This document shows, piece after piece, positions 51,279 through 61,862 of a stretch of 64,000 nt of DNA. Under the pieces are notes generated by a model that saw only the letters and a list, made by a program, of their open reading frames with translations, was not told the DNA's origin and searched no databases. Origin of the DNA: Pseudoxanthomonas sp. GM95 (lineage in GTDB: Bacteria; Pseudomonadota; Gammaproteobacteria; Xanthomonadales; Xanthomonadaceae); contig NZ_FOAX01000001.1 of assembly GCF_900109775.1 (NCBI RefSeq), positions 744,001-808,000 of the forward strand, written 5' to 3'. How positions within the stretch are numbered: the first letter of the stretch is position 1; the number at the start of each line of letters is the position of its first letter. Both the position numbers and the translations under genes were made by a program.

Positions 51279-53027
51279 TCAGCGGCTTGCGGGCGCGACC
51301 GCGACCTCATCGCCTGGCGTGACCAGGCGGTGGGCCTGGTCGACCAGGGTGGCGAACTCCGCGCGCAGGCCGTCGCGGTCCTCGCCCCGGGCGTCGCGCG
51401 CGGTGGCCAGCACCTGCTCCCAGCCCCAGCCGTCGAAGCGGCTGCCACCGCGCAGCAGGTCGGCGTAGCCGGCCACCGCGCTGGCGAAGCGCAGCGTGTC
51501 GCTGGGCTGCGGGCGCAGGGACGCGGCCAGGATCGGCGTGTCGATCAAGGTGCTGGTGTCGCTGTCCAGGCGCTTGTAGCGCAGGCGCAGGTCGGCCACT
51601 TCGCGCGCATCGCCGTTGCCTGAGGATTTTTCGCCGTAGCGCAGGGCCTGCAGGCGCGCGGCCTCCGAACCGGTCGGGGTCAGTTCGTACAGAGCGGTGA
51701 CTTCGTGCCCGGCGCCGATGTCGCCGGCATCGACCTTGTCGTTGGCGAAGTCCTCGCGGCGCAGGGCGCGGTTCTCGTAGCCGATCAGCCGGTACTCGGC
51801 CACGGCGGCCGGGTTGAACTCGACCTGGATCTTCACGTCGCGGGCGATGGTCAGCAGCGTGCCCTGCATCTGCTGGACCAGCACCTTGCGCGCTTCCTTG
51901 TCCGAGTCGATGTAGGCATGGTTGCCGTCGCCGACATCGGCCAGGCGCTCGGCAAGTTCATCGTTGTAGTTGCCCTGGCCGAAGCCCAGCGTGGTCAGTG
52001 CGATGCCGGACTTGCGCGCGTCGCCGACCAGGGTTTCCAGCGCGTCCTGGCTGACCGTGCCGACGTTGAAATCGCCATCTGTGGCCAGGATCACGCGGTT
52101 GCTACCGCCCTTGATGAAGGCCTGCCGCGCCATCGCATAGGCCAGGCGGATGCCGTCGCCGCCGTTGGTGCTGCCGCCAGCTTCCAACTGGTCCAGCGCG
52201 GCGAGGATCTTGCGATGCTGATCGCCCGGCGTCGGCGGTAGTACCAGTCCGGCCGAGCCGGCGTAGACCACGATCGACACGCGATCCTGCGCGCGCAATT
52301 GCGGCACCAGCATCGCCAGCGACTGCTTGAGCAGCGGCAGCTTGTCGGCCGAATTCATCGAGCCAGAGGTATCCAGCAGGAACACCAGGTTGGAGGCGGG
52401 CAGTGCGCGCTTGGGCAGCTCGTAACCCTTGATGCCGATCATCAGCAGCTGGCGCTGGGCATTCCACGGTGCGGGCGCCAACTCTGTGGTGACGCGGAAT
52501 GGCGTCTGCTGATCGGCCGGTGCCGGGTGGTGATAGTCGAAGTAGTTGATGAACTCCTCGGCGCGCACCGCGTCGGCCGGCGGCCGCTGGCCCTGGCTGA
52601 CCATGCGCCGCATGTTGCTGTAGCTGCCGGTATCCACGTCGATGGAAAAGGTCGACACCGGCTGCTCGGCGGTGCGCTGGACCGGGTTGTCGTCGTTGTG
52701 GGCGTAGCGCTCGGTATTGGCGGGGGCGGGAATCTGCGACGGCATTGGAATGATGCCGGGCGGGGCCAAGGCGAAAGCCGCCACGTCCGCCATCGGGGCG
52801 GGCGGCGCCGGCGGGGCCGGTGGGGTGTAGGTCTTCGCGCGCTGCTCGGCCCGGAGCGACATGTGTGCGGAGTTGGCGCTGGCTTTGGCCAGAGAGGCGT
52901 CGGCCATCTGCACGCGCGGAGCTTCCGGCGGTGGTGGCGCCACCGCCTGCGGCGCGGGCGCGGTGGAGCAGGCGGCAAGCAGGGCAACGGCAAGCAGGGT
53001 CAGGTAAGGGCGAGGCAGGTGCGACAT
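51279..53027 (-). CDS. VWA-domain lipoprotein (YfbK-like, DUF3520)
   Basis: 582 residues from ATG 53027. The lipobox LLAACS anchors it to a membrane. A Pro/Ala-rich linker (residues ~22-105) leads to an N-terminal von Willebrand-associated domain (STFSIDVDTGSYSNMRRM). Next come the VWA domain with a complete metal site (DTSGSM, GSTNGG, ATDGDFN) and a C-terminal DUF3520 region. The family is widespread beside ECF sigma/anti-sigma genes. Here the GGDEF-EAL gene lies between it and the sigma operon. The function is unknown, probably protein-protein adhesion or assembly at the envelope. Confidence 0.88.
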   Translation of the reverse strand: MSHLPRPYLTLLAVALLAACSTAPAPQAVAPPPPEAPRVQMADASLAKASANSAHMSLRAEQRAKTYTPPAPPAPPAPMADVAAFALAPPGIIPMPSQIPAPANTERYAHNDDNPVQRTAEQPVSTFSIDVDTGSYSNMRRMVSQGQRPPADAVRAEEFINYFDYHHPAPADQQTPFRVTTELAPAPWNAQRQLLMIGIKGYELPKRALPASNLVFLLDTSGSMNSADKLPLLKQSLAMLVPQLRAQDRVSIVVYAGSAGLVLPPTPGDQHRKILAALDQLEAGGSTNGGDGIRLAYAMARQAFIKGGSNRVILATDGDFNVGTVSQDALETLVGDARKSGIALTTLGFGQGNYNDELAERLADVGDGNHAYIDSDKEARKVLVQQMQGTLLTIARDVKIQVEFNPAAVAEYRLIGYENRALRREDFANDKVDAGDIGAGHEVTALYELTPTGSEAARLQALRYGEKSSGNGDAREVADLRLRYKRLDSDTSTLIDTPILAASLRPQPSDTLRFASAVAGYADLLRGGSRFDGWGWEQVLATARDARGEDRDGLRAEFATLVDQAHRLVTPGDEVAVAPASR

Positions 53028-53281
53028 GGCGGTGACTCCCTTGATGGACAGGAGCTGCAAACGCGCCAGTTGTGTCAGCGGGGTTGGCCGCGCTGTCTTT
53101 TTTTAGGCGAATGCCGAGGGGGCGTCGAAGCGACGGGCTTGGCCTGTCTTCCTAATCCGCAACGCACGCGCGCAGGACCCGGATGCGGTCTTGGAACTTC
53201 GCGTTGGCCCAACAAGCGCGTTTCGCCCGTTACTGCCTGCACGGGCGGGCTTCCGCCGTGCGTGACAGGGGCGATGGCGCA

Positions 53282-54529
53282 ATGGCGGTGAGGCTTTCCG
53301 GCAAGCAGGGAATGACGATGCTGGTGGTGGTCGCGGGACTGGTCGTGGCCGGCTTCCTGGGCAATCACTGGCTGCAGCAGCGGCGTGTCGGCGGCGCCTT
53401 CGGCAACGTGCTGGTGGTGCGTCCGCACGGCGAGCCGCGCGCGCTGGTATTGCTGCTCGGGCAGGCGCGCTCGCCTGACCTCGATCAAGCTGCGCAAGCG
53501 CTGGCGAAGGACGGTGCGGTGGTGGGCATCGTCGATGCCACGCGTTATCTCGCGCACCATCCGGACCAGTGCGAAGCGGCTTCCAACGAATTGAAATGGC
53601 TCGGCCTGCGCGTGCTGCGTGGCGCCGGCGTGGATCAGTACCTGGCGCCGATGCTGGTCGGCATGGGCAACGGCGGCACGCTGGTCCGGCAGGCGCTGGC
53701 GTCATCTGCCGCCGCATGGCCGGGCGCGACGATCGTCGGCGAAGACGCGGTGACTGCCGCGACGTGCGAGGGCAAGCCGGTGCAGGCGGCGACTGTCTCC
53801 CGGTTGCCCGCCAAGGATTGGGTGGCGACGGCCGTGCAGCGGTTTCCGCCGGCGGTGCCGCAGTTCCGTGGCCTGCCGTTGATCGAGCTGCCGCACGCAG
53901 GCTCGGACCGTTTGGTGATCCTGATGAGCGGCGATGGCGGCTGGGCCGCGCTGGACAAGGACGTGGCCGAGCAGCTGCACCGGCAGGGCTATTCGGTGCT
54001 GGGCTGGAACAGCCTGCGCTACTTCTGGTCGGAAAAATCCCCCGAGCGCGCCGCTGCGGATCTATCGGCAGTGATCGCCGAATACCGGCAGCGCTGGCAC
54101 GTGACGCGCGTGGACCTGGTGGGGTATTCGTTCGGCGCTGATGTCATGCCGTTCCTTTATGCGCGGCTGCCCGCAGATCAGCAGGCGCAGGTCCGGACCG
54201 TGTCGCTGCTGGGCCTTTCGTCGGGCACGGGGTTCACCGTGCGCATCGGCGGCTGGCTGGGCTGGAGCGGGGGCGACACGCATCCGGTGGCGCCGCAGCT
54301 GCAGGCGATCCCGACGGACAAGCTGCTCTGCGTCTACGGCGAGGAAGAAGAGGACAGCCTGTGCCCGTCCCTGCGCGCCAGTGGCATCGCAGTGCGCATG
54401 ACGCCGGGCGGCCACCATTTCGGCACCTCCGAGGAACTCACCGGCCTGATCACCGATCACTGGCAGCCGGCGATGGTCGCCGCGACGGCGTCCGAACTCA
54501 GTCCCGCGGCGGCAGCACCTGCACCCTGA
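53282..54529 (+). CDS. VirJ/AcvB-like alpha/beta hydrolase, exported
   Basis: About 415 residues from ATG 53282; ATGs at 53312 and 53318 are alternatives, and all keep the membrane-anchoring helix ([16 protein letters not shown]). The C-terminal ~200 residues match Vir[23 protein letters not shown], the nucleophile GYSFGAD and the catalytic His in GGHHFG. AcvB/VirJ proteins of Agrobacterium and rhizobia act on lysyl-phosphatidylglycerol and affect acid tolerance and virulence. Whether that holds here is untested. The gene overlaps the end of xseA tail to tail by 32 bases. Confidence 0.85.
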   Translation: MAVRLSGKQGMTMLVVVAGLVVAGFLGNHWLQQRRVGGAFGNVLVVRPHGEPRALVLLLGQARSPDLDQAAQALAKDGAVVGIVDATRYLAHHPDQCEAASNELKWLGLRVLRGAGVDQYLAPMLVGMGNGGTLVRQALASSAAAWPGATIVGEDAVTAATCEGKPVQAATVSRLPAKDWVATAVQRFPPAVPQFRGLPLIELPHAGSDRLVILMSGDGGWAALDKDVAEQLHRQGYSVLGWNSLRYFWSEKSPERAAADLSAVIAEYRQRWHVTRVDLVGYSFGADVMPFLYARLPADQQAQVRTVSLLGLSSGTGFTVRIGGWLGWSGGDTHPVAPQLQAIPTDKLLCVYGEEEEDSLCPSLRASGIAVRMTPGGHHFGTSEELTGLITDHWQPAMVAATASELSPAAAAPAP

Positions 54530-55841
54530 GCTGGCCGTCGGCCAAGCGCGCGTTCAAGCGATCGCCTTCGGCGACCTGGGTGGTCGAGCGCACTAGCGTG
54601 CCATCGTCCTCGCGGGTCACCAGTGCGTAGCCACGCGCGACGGTGGCCAGCGGGCTGACCGCTTCCAGCGAGCGCACCAGGCCGCGCAGTCGCAATGCAT
54701 CGCGCTGTAGCTGGCGGGCGATGGCGGCCTGCGGGCGTGGCTTGAGCGCGGCGAGGCGTTCGGCCAGCACGGCCAGCCGGCGCTGAGGCGAATGCGCGCG
54801 CAGCACGCTCTCGGCATGGCGCAGGCGCGCGCGGCGCGCGTCCAGCTGCACCTGCCACTGCGCCTGCAACCTGCGCAGCGCGTCGGTGTGGCGACGGCGC
54901 ATCAGTTCGACGCGGGCCTGCGGGCCTTGCGCCTGCAGGCGCAACCAGGCGCGATCGACGCGCTGCATCGTGCGGTCCATGCGATGGGCGTGCAGCGTGT
55001 GCAGGCGCCGGCCCAGGCCGCGCAGGCGCGTGGCCAGATCGGTCAGCGACGGTACCAGCAGTTCGGCTGCGGCCGACGGCGTGGGCGCGCGCAGGTCGGC
55101 GGCGAAGTCGCACAGGGTGAAGTCGGTTTCGTGGCCCACCGCCGAGACCACCGGCACGGCGCATTCGGCGACCGCGCGGACCAGGATTTCCTCGTTGAAG
55201 GCCCACAGGTCTTCGATCGAACCGCCGCCGCGCGTTACCAGCACTGCGTCGTAGCGGCCGCTGTCACCTGCGGCGCGCACCAGCGCGGCGATCTGCGCGG
55301 CGGCCGTGGCGCCCTGGACCTGCGTGGGCAGCACGTCGACCTGCAGCAGCGGAAAACGCCGCCCCAGCACGCTGATCACATCGCGCACCGCCGCGCCGCT
55401 GGGCGAGGTAATCACCGCCAGGCGCTGCGGGAATTCGGGCAGCGGCCGCTTGGTCTCCGGGTCGAACAACCCTTCGGCCTGCAGCCGCGCCTTGAGCTGT
55501 TCGAAGGCCCGGCGCAGGGCGCCTTCGCCGGCTTCCTCCATGTGGTCCAGCACCAGCTGGTAGTCGCCGCGCGCCTCATACAGCGTCAGGCGGCCGCGGG
55601 CCAGCACGCGCAGGCCTTCGCGCGGGGCGAATTTCAGCCAGGTGCTCTTGGGCTTGAACATGGCGCAGCGGATCTGCGCGCGCGCGTCCTTGAGCGTGAA
55701 ATACAGGTGCCCGGATGCCGGACGGGTCACGTTGCCCAGCTCGGCCTCGACCCAGATCGCGGGGAAACTGCCTTCCAGCAGGTCGCGGGCCAGGGTGTTG
55801 AGCTGGGTGGGGGTGAGGACGTCGCGGGCGGGGGCTTCCAT
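54498..55841 (-). CDS. xseA: Exodeoxyribonuclease VII large subunit
   Basis: 447 residues. An N-terminal OB fold ([27 protein letters not shown]) is followed by the catalytic region ([27 protein letters not shown] and VGHETDFTL) and a long coiled coil. ExoVII degrades single-stranded DNA into oligonucleotides. The small subunit XseB is not in this window. The 3' end overlaps the convergent VirJ-like gene. Confidence 0.95.
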   Translation of the reverse strand: MEAPARDVLTPTQLNTLARDLLEGSFPAIWVEAELGNVTRPASGHLYFTLKDARAQIRCAMFKPKSTWLKFAPREGLRVLARGRLTLYEARGDYQLVLDHMEEAGEGALRRAFEQLKARLQAEGLFDPETKRPLPEFPQRLAVITSPSGAAVRDVISVLGRRFPLLQVDVLPTQVQGATAAAQIAALVRAAGDSGRYDAVLVTRGGGSIEDLWAFNEEILVRAVAECAVPVVSAVGHETDFTLCDFAADLRAPTPSAAAELLVPSLTDLATRLRGLGRRLHTLHAHRMDRTMQRVDRAWLRLQAQGPQARVELMRRRHTDALRRLQAQWQVQLDARRARLRHAESVLRAHSPQRRLAVLAERLAALKPRPQAAIARQLQRDALRLRGLVRSLEAVSPLATVARGYALVTREDDGTLVRSTTQVAEGDRLNARLADGQLRVQVLPPRD

Positions 55842-56179
55842 CCGAATACCCTACCGCACGCTGCAAGCCCGGCCTGCCCGCATGACCGTTCGTCGGCACG
55901 GGCGGTCGCGCGCTTTCCTGCTGCATCCGCCTGCGCGAACAACGCGTAACCCCAGGCAGGACGCAGGCAGCGCTGATGACAGGGGGCTGCCGCAGACCGG
56001 CCTGCGTCCTGGTTCGCCGCGGCGCCCGTGGAGACGGGGGCTGGCGGCGAGGGCGCCGATCGGCAACACGTCCCTGTTCCAGCCTTGCCGGGGGGCAACC
56101 TGGAACGGGGACACATTGGTCCACGCGATCACGTGCGCCAGTCGCCTCCCGGTCACCCGTGCCCGGTAAAATGGGCGAC
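55842..56179 (+). promoter_or_regulatory. Upstream region of ispG with a two-stem hairpin
   Basis: This 338-base gap between the divergent xseA and ispG genes has no supported gene. GTTCCAG (56076-56082) and CTGGAAC (56100-56106) enclose TTGCC-GGGG-GGCAA (56085-56098), a stable bipartite hairpin. TAAAAT (56167-56172) is a -10 candidate ending seven bases before the ATG at 56180, which would give a leaderless or near-leaderless message. The -35 is poor. Confidence 0.4.
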
Positions 56180-57457
56180 ATGAATGCCATTCCCACGCCG
56201 TTGCCGCTCCCCGACTCCACGCCCGTCGCCGCTGGCGGCCAGCCACGCCGCATCACCCACGGGGTGCAGGTCGGTAAGGTGATCCTGGGCGGCGGCGCGC
56301 CGGTGGTGGTGCAGTCGATGACCAATACCGACACCGCCGACATCGCCAGCAGCGTCAAGCAGGTGGCCGAACTGTGGCGCGCCGGCTCGGAAATGGTGCG
56401 CCTGACCGTCAACAACGCCGAGTCTGCCGCGGCCATCCCGCGCATCGTCGACAAGCTGGCGATGATGGGGATCGAGGTCCCGCTGATCGGCGACTTCCAC
56501 TACAACGGCCACCAGCTGCTGGCGGGTGAACCGGCTTGCGCCGAGGCGCTGGCCAAGTACCGCATCAACCCGGGCAACGTCGGCTTCGGCAAGAAGAAGG
56601 ACACACAGTTCGCGCAGCTGATCGAGTTTGCGATCCAGTACAACAAGCCGGTGCGCATCGGCGCCAACTGGGGCTCGCTGGACCAGTCGCTGGCCGCCGC
56701 GCTGATGGACGAAAACGCCCAGCGCGCCCAGCCGTGGGACGCCACGGCGGTGCTGCGCGAGGCGCTGATCCGCTCGGCGCTGGATTCGGCGCATCGTGCG
56801 GTGGAAATCGGCCTGCCGGCCGATCGCATCGTGCTGTCGGCCAAGGTTTCCGGCGTGCAGGAATTGATCGCGGTCTATCGCGACCTGGCCCGCCGCAGCG
56901 ACTTTGCCCTGCACCTGGGCCTGACCGAAGCCGGCATCGGCAGCAAAGGCATCGTCGCCTCGTCGGCGGCGCTGGCCGTGCTGCTGCAGGAAGGCATCGG
57001 CGACACCATCCGCATCTCGCTCACGCCCGAGCCCGGCACCTCGCGCACGCAGGAAGTCATCGTCGCCCAGGAGCTGCTGCAGACCACCGGCCTGCGTGCG
57101 TTCACGCCGATGGTCACCGCCTGTCCGGGCTGTGGCCGCACCACCAGCGAGTTCTTCCAGGAGCTGGCCAAGGTCGTGCAGGAACATGTGCGCGGCAAGA
57201 TGCCGGAGTGGAAGATCACCCGCCCCGGCGCCGAGCACATGACGCTGGCGGTGATGGGCTGCGTGGTCAACGGCCCCGGCGAATCGCGCCACGCCAACAT
57301 CGGCATCTCGCTGCCGGGCACGGGCGAAGCGCCTTCGGCGCCGGTATTCATCGATGGCGAAAAGGCGATCACCCTGCGCGGCGAGAACATCGCCTATGAA
57401 TTCGTCGCCCTGATCGACGAATACGTCGACAAAAACTACGCGCGCAGTGCCGCCTGA
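56180..57457 (+). CDS. ispG: 4-hydroxy-3-methylbut-2-enyl diphosphate synthase IspG
   Basis: 425 residues from ATG 56180; ATG 56171 adds three residues. IspG is the iron-sulfur enzyme of the MEP pathway for isoprenoids. The barrel domain ([20 protein letters not shown] and NPGN) and the cluster cysteines (ACPGCGR and [10 protein letters not shown], with the catalytic Glu) are intact. The length is typical for xanthomonads and longer than the ~372 residues of E. coli. Confidence 0.96.
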   Translation: MNAIPTPLPLPDSTPVAAGGQPRRITHGVQVGKVILGGGAPVVVQSMTNTDTADIASSVKQVAELWRAGSEMVRLTVNNAESAAAIPRIVDKLAMMGIEVPLIGDFHYNGHQLLAGEPACAEALAKYRINPGNVGFGKKKDTQFAQLIEFAIQYNKPVRIGANWGSLDQSLAAALMDENAQRAQPWDATAVLREALIRSALDSAHRAVEIGLPADRIVLSAKVSGVQELIAVYRDLARRSDFALHLGLTEAGIGSKGIVASSAALAVLLQEGIGDTIRISLTPEPGTSRTQEVIVAQELLQTTGLRAFTPMVTACPGCGRTTSEFFQELAKVVQEHVRGKMPEWKITRPGAEHMTLAVMGCVVNGPGESRHANIGISLPGTGEAPSAPVFIDGEKAITLRGENIAYEFVALIDEYVDKNYARSAA

Positions 57458-58148
57458 GGCGCGCGCCGGCGCGGGCGTCATCGGCCGCGTCCTGGAGCGG
57501 ATCGGCTGGCGCATGGGCCTGCTGTTCGCGGCGATCCTGCTGCCGCTGTGGGGCTTCGCCGAGCTGGGTGAAGAGGTTCACGAAGCCGAGAGCTTCGTCT
57601 TCGACGAACCGATCCTGCTGCGCGCCAAAGCCGCTTCCGGCCCGTGGCTGGATCACGCCTTCCTGGCGATCAGCTGGGCCGGCTACCAGGGCGTGATCAT
57701 CCTCGACGTGGTGCTGGTGGGCGTGCTGCTGGCGCGCCGCCGCTGGCGCGAGGCGACCTTCGCCGGTGTCGCGCTACTGGGTTCGGCGCTGCTCAACCTC
57801 ACCACCAAGCAGCTGTTTGCCCGCGCGCGCCCGACGCTGTGGGAATCGATCTCGCCGCAGGACACCTTCAGCTTCCCCAGCGGCCATGCGATGGGCTCGA
57901 TGACCTTCGTCGTGGTGCTCGTCCTGCTGGCGTGGGGGTCGCGCTGGCGTTGGCCGGTGCTGCTGCTGGCCGGCGCTTTCGCGTTGGCGGTCGGCGTCTC
58001 ACGCATCTACCTGGGCGTGCATTATCCGTCCGACATCCTCGGTGGCTGGGCCGCGTCGATTGCCTGGGTCGTGGGTATCTACGCGGCGGTCTTCCGCGGT
58101 GCGCGGCGGCCGTGGAAGACGCTGCAGGTCGAGCCCGCGGCGCGCTGA
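57447..58148 (+). CDS. PAP2-type membrane phosphatase
   Basis: 233 residues from GTG 57447, which lies inside the end of ispG; ATG 57513 is an alternative. Five or six membrane helices carry the three phosphatase motifs: [18 protein letters not shown] and [16 protein letters not shown]. Such enzymes dephosphorylate phosphatidic acid, phosphatidylglycerophosphate or undecaprenyl diphosphate. Coupling to ispG hints at polyprenyl phosphate recycling, an inference only. Its stop is one base away from the convergent racemase stop. Confidence 0.88.
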   Translation: MPPEARAGAGVIGRVLERIGWRMGLLFAAILLPLWGFAELGEEVHEAESFVFDEPILLRAKAASGPWLDHAFLAISWAGYQGVIILDVVLVGVLLARRRWREATFAGVALLGSALLNLTTKQLFARARPTLWESISPQDTFSFPSGHAMGSMTFVVVLVLLAWGSRWRWPVLLLAGAFALAVGVSRIYLGVHYPSDILGGWAASIAWVVGIYAAVFRGARRPWKTLQVEPAAR

Positions 58149-58149
58149 T

Positions 58150-58842
58150 TCAACCTTCGATTGACCGCAATGCCGCCGCCCGCGCATGCAGGGCAGTGGT
58201 GTCGAACAGCGGTACGCTGGCATCGGATTGATCGACCAGGAGCGAGATTTCGGTGCAGCCCAGGATGATGCCGTGCGCGCCGGCTTCGGCCAGGCGTGCC
58301 ATGACGTGGCGATAGAGATCGCGCGACGGATCGCGGATCACGCCCTGGCAGAGTTCGTCGTAGATGATGCGGTGCACGTGGTCGCGGTCGTCCGCGTCTG
58401 GAATCACCACCTCGACACCGCGTGCCTCCAGTCGCTTGCGGTAGAAATCCTGTTCCATCGTGAAGCGGGTGCCGAGCAGGCCGACGCGAGTGATGCCGGC
58501 GGCGGCCAGCGCGTCGGCGGTGCCGTCGGCGATGTGCAGCAGCGGCAGCGGCGTAGCGGCGGTGATCGCATCGGCGACCTTGTGCATGGTGTTGGTGCAC
58601 AACACGATGAAGTCGGCGCCGCCAGCGTGCAGCGAGCGCGCCGCGGCGGCCATCGCCTCACCGGCCGCGTCCCAGTCGCCGGCGTGCTGCAGGGTTTCGA
58701 TCTCGTGGAAGTCCACGCTGTGCAGCAGCACCTTGGCCGAGTGCAGGCCGCCAAGGGCGTCGCGCACGGTTTCGTTGAGGATGCGGTAGTAGGGCAGGGT
58801 GGATTCCCAGCTCATGCCGCCGATCAGGCCGATGGTCTGCAT
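58150..58842 (-). CDS. Aspartate/glutamate racemase family protein
   Basis: 230 residues. GMSWES opens the protein and the two catalytic cysteines lie in VLCTNTMH and ILGCTEIS. The pattern fits the cofactor-independent Asp/Glu racemases of the YgeA type. It would supply D-amino acids or act as a broad racemase; the substrate is not determinable. The EamA gene ends 15 bases upstream, so co-transcription is likely. Confidence 0.88.
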   Translation of the reverse strand: MQTIGLIGGMSWESTLPYYRILNETVRDALGGLHSAKVLLHSVDFHEIETLQHAGDWDAAGEAMAAAARSLHAGGADFIVLCTNTMHKVADAITAATPLPLLHIADGTADALAAAGITRVGLLGTRFTMEQDFYRKRLEARGVEVVIPDADDRDHVHRIIYDELCQGVIRDPSRDLYRHVMARLAEAGAHGIILGCTEISLLVDQSDASVPLFDTTALHARAAALRSIEG

Positions 58843-58857
58843 CGCGTGTCCTCGCAG

Positions 58858-59769
58858 TTATTCGCCGGGCTTGGCGCCTTCGACGGGGGCATTGGTGGCC
58901 GCGCGCCGGGCCAGGGTGGCTTCGCGGTGGGCAATGTAGGCGGTGGAACCGAGGATGATGCCGGCGCCCAGCGCGGTCCAGCCATCCAGGCGCTCGCCGA
59001 ACAGCCACCAGCCCATCACGATCACCAGCGGCAGCTGCATGAAGCTGATCGGCTGCAGCGCCGAGACTTCGCCCAGCTTGAGCGCGCGCGTCCACAGCAG
59101 CTGGCCGCCGGTGCCGAACACGCCCGTGCAGACCAGCCACAGCCAGGTGATGCCCTGCGGCCAGTGCCACTGGAACAGCGCCGGCACCAGCGACATCGGC
59201 ACCCAGAACAGGTAGGTGTAGAACACCACCGTGTCCGGCGCATCCAGGCGCGAGAGCTGCTTGATCTGGATCGCCACGATCGCGCTGATCACCGCCGCCG
59301 CCACCGCCACCAGCAATCCGGGCGAGAACTGCGACGAGCCCGGCCGCAGGATCACCAGCACGCCGATGAAGCCGGCGGCCACCGCCAGCCAGCGGCGCAT
59401 GTGGACCTTCTCGCCCAGCCAGAACACGGCGGCGATGGTGACGAACAGCGGCGTGGAATAGGACAGCGAGATCGCCTGCGACAGCGGCAGGTGGCCGATC
59501 GCCCAGAAGCCGCACAGCATCGAGGCCAACCCGATCACCGTGCGGATCAGGTAGCGCGGCAGGTGCTGGGTGCGCGGCAGCGGCTTGCCCGGGCGCAGCA
59601 CCAGCGGCAGCAGCGCCAACAGGCCGAAGGCATTGCGGAAGAACGCGACCTCGGTGGTTTCCAGCGACTGGCTGGCCAGGCGGATGTTGATCGCCATCAG
59701 GCCGAAGGACACGGTGCTGGCCAGCATCAGCAGGGCCGCACGCAGCGGGGCCGGCGGGGCTGCGATCAC
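58858..59769 (-). CDS. EamA family membrane transporter
   Basis: 303 residues from GTG 59769, overlapping the murB stop as GTGA. Two EamA repeats of five helices each make ten membrane segments. Family landmarks include the N-terminal helix pair, FFRNAFGLL and FWLGEK. The proteins export small metabolites such as amino acids; the cargo is unknown. The frame extends far upstream to 60498 but that part is antisense-frame noise over murB. Confidence 0.87.
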   Translation of the reverse strand: MIAAPPAPLRAALLMLASTVSFGLMAINIRLASQSLETTEVAFFRNAFGLLALLPLVLRPGKPLPRTQHLPRYLIRTVIGLASMLCGFWAIGHLPLSQAISLSYSTPLFVTIAAVFWLGEKVHMRRWLAVAAGFIGVLVILRPGSSQFSPGLLVAVAAAVISAIVAIQIKQLSRLDAPDTVVFYTYLFWVPMSLVPALFQWHWPQGITWLWLVCTGVFGTGGQLLWTRALKLGEVSALQPISFMQLPLVIVMGWWLFGERLDGWTALGAGIILGSTAYIAHREATLARRAATNAPVEGAKPGE

Positions 59770-60806
59770 CAGTGGTCTCCGACGATGCGCGGCTCGGGCT
59801 CGATCGCCACGCCAAAGCGCGCCTGCACCGAAGCGGCGATCTCGCGCGCCAGCGCCAGCACCTGCGCGCCGCTGGCGTGGCCGTGGTTGACCAGCACCAG
59901 GGCGTGCTCGGGTGACACGCCGGCGTCGCCGTTGCGATGGCCCTTCCAGCCGGCGCGTTCGATCAACCACGCGGCCGAGAGCTTGCGGGTGTCGGCGGCA
60001 TCGCCACTGAAGACCGGCAGTCCGGGGAGTTCCGATTCCAGGCGATCGGCCAGCGACGCGGCCACGATCGGGTTCTTGAAGAAACTGCCGGCGTTGCCCA
60101 GCACGGCCGGGTCGGGCAGCTTGCGGCTGCGCACGCGGATCACCGCATTGGCCACGTCGCGCGCGCCGGGGTGTTCGATGCCCATGTCGGCCAGCTCGTG
60201 GCGCAGGCCGGCGTAGTCCAGGCGCAGCGACGGCGTGCGCGACAGGGCGAAGGTCACCGCGGTGATGATCCAGCGCCCTGGCTGCTGCTTGAACACGCTG
60301 TCGCGATAGCCGAACCCGCAGGCCGCGCGGTCCAGCCGCACCGCCGTGCCGGTGTGCGTATCGAAAGCGTCGACGCTGTCGATCAGCTCGCCCACTTCCA
60401 CGCCGTACGCGCCGATGTTCTGGATCGGGCAGGCGCCGGCGGTGCCGGGGATCAGCGCGAGGTTTTCCATCCCGCACAGGTCTTGATCGAGCGTCCACAG
60501 CACCAGCTCATGCCAGGCTAGGCCGGCTTCGGCGCGGACCAGGACGCGGTCGCCGTCCTCGCCGACGATAGCCACGGCGCGCGCGTCGAAGGACAGCGCC
60601 ACGCCTTCAAGATCGCCGGCCAGCAGCAGGTTGCTGCCCGCGCCCAGCGGCAGCCACGGCAGCGCCCGCAGCTGCGGCAGTGCGAGCGCGGCGGGCAGTG
60701 CGGCGATGTCGGTGAGTTCCAGCAGCCAACGCGCGGACGCGTCAACGCCGAGGGTGTTGCGGGTGCGGAGCGGGGCGTGTTCCGTCAGGCGCCAGGCGGC
60801 GCTCAT
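59766..60806 (-). CDS. murB: UDP-N-acetylenolpyruvoylglucosamine reductase
   Basis: 346 residues. FAD enzyme that makes UDP-MurNAc for peptidoglycan. The FAD-binding block ([11 protein letters not shown] and [17 protein letters not shown]) and the catalytic Ser in [10 protein letters not shown] identify type I MurB. It is coupled to pyrD upstream (ATGA at 60803) and to the EamA gene downstream (GTGA). Confidence 0.95.
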   Translation of the reverse strand: MSAAWRLTEHAPLRTRNTLGVDASARWLLELTDIAALPAALALPQLRALPWLPLGAGSNLLLAGDLEGVALSFDARAVAIVGEDGDRVLVRAEAGLAWHELVLWTLDQDLCGMENLALIPGTAGACPIQNIGAYGVEVGELIDSVDAFDTHTGTAVRLDRAACGFGYRDSVFKQQPGRWIITAVTFALSRTPSLRLDYAGLRHELADMGIEHPGARDVANAVIRVRSRKLPDPAVLGNAGSFFKNPIVAASLADRLESELPGLPVFSGDAADTRKLSAAWLIERAGWKGHRNGDAGVSPEHALVLVNHGHASGAQVLALAREIAASVQARFGVAIEPEPRIVGDHW

Positions 60807-61858
60807 ACCGGGGCGACCGCGCCGCGGCTGGGTTGCTCGCGGCGGCGGCGGATGGCTTCCACGCAGTCATAGACCAGCGACGGGCCCTGGTAGACCAGGC
60901 CGGAATAGATCTGGGTCAGCGCCGCGCCAGCGGACATCTTGGCCACCGCATCGGCGCCGGAAGTGATGCCGCCCACGCCGATGATCGGGATGCCATCGGG
61001 CAGGCGCGCGCGCATCCGGCGCAGGACCATGGTCGATTGCGCCATCAGCGGCGCGCCGGACAGGCCACCGGCCTGCGCGGCATGGCGATGGGCATGGACC
61101 AGGCTGCGATCCACCGTGGTGTTGGTGGCGATCACGCCATCGACCGACAGGTCGCTCAGCACCCGGCAGACCGCATCGATGTCCTCGTCGGACAGGTCGG
61201 GCGCGACCTTGACCAGCATCGGCACGCGCTTGCCGTGCTGGGCGCCGAGTTTTTCCTGCGCCTCGCGCAGGGTGCCGATCAGCTGGCGCAGGGCTTGTTC
61301 TTCCTGCAGCTCGCGCAGGCCGGCGGTGTTGGGCGAGGAGATGTTGACCGTGATGTAGTCGGCCAGCGGATACACGCGCTCCAGGCAGAACAGGTAATCG
61401 TCGGCCGCCGACTCGTTGGGCGTGTCCTTGTTCTTGCCGATGTTGATGCCCAGCAGGCCGCCCTTGCGGCGCGCGCGCTGCACGTTGCGCACCAGCACGT
61501 CCACGCCCTGGTTGTTGAAGCCCAGGCGGTTGATCACCGCCTTGTGCTGCGGCAGGCGGAACATGCGCGGCTGCGGGTTGCCGGCCTGCGGGCGTGGCGT
61601 GATGGTGCCCACTTCGACAAAGCCGAAGCCCAGCGCCAGCAGCGCATCAATGTGGGCGCCGTTCTTGTCCAGGCCCGCGGCCAGGCCGACCGGATTGGGG
61701 AAGTCCAGGCCGAAGACCTTGGTTGGCATCGGCTTGGGCTTGCGGGTCAGCAGGCCGGAGGTGCCGGTGCGATAGGCCGCCTCCAGCGCACGCAGGCCGG
61801 CGCCGTGGGCGCGCTCGGCATCCATGGTGAAAAGAAAGGGGCGGGCGAGTCCGTACAT
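60803..61858 (-). CDS. pyrD: Dihydroorotate dehydrogenase (quinone), class 2
   Basis: 351 residues. The N-terminal helices that contact the membrane ([10 protein letters not shown]) mark class 2. The FMN barrel has [12 protein letters not shown], the catalytic Ser in [11 protein letters not shown], and GVGGI. It carries out the fourth step of pyrimidine synthesis with quinone as electron acceptor. The ATG lies four bases after the DUF4190 stop, so these genes form one leftward run with murB. Confidence 0.96.
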   Translation of the reverse strand: MYGLARPFLFTMDAERAHGAGLRALEAAYRTGTSGLLTRKPKPMPTKVFGLDFPNPVGLAAGLDKNGAHIDALLALGFGFVEVGTITPRPQAGNPQPRMFRLPQHKAVINRLGFNNQGVDVLVRNVQRARRKGGLLGINIGKNKDTPNESAADDYLFCLERVYPLADYITVNISSPNTAGLRELQEEQALRQLIGTLREAQEKLGAQHGKRVPMLVKVAPDLSDEDIDAVCRVLSDLSVDGVIATNTTVDRSLVHAHRHAAQAGGLSGAPLMAQSTMVLRRMRARLPDGIPIIGVGGITSGADAVAKMSAGAALTQIYSGLVYQGPSLVYDCVEAIRRRREQPSRGAVAPV

Positions 61859-61862
61859 GCGA

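Noticed and set aside
53193..53199. GGAACTT, a possible sigma-E -35 upstream of the VirJ-like gene
   Set aside because: No GTCNNA or TCTGA-like -10 lies 15 to 17 bases downstream.
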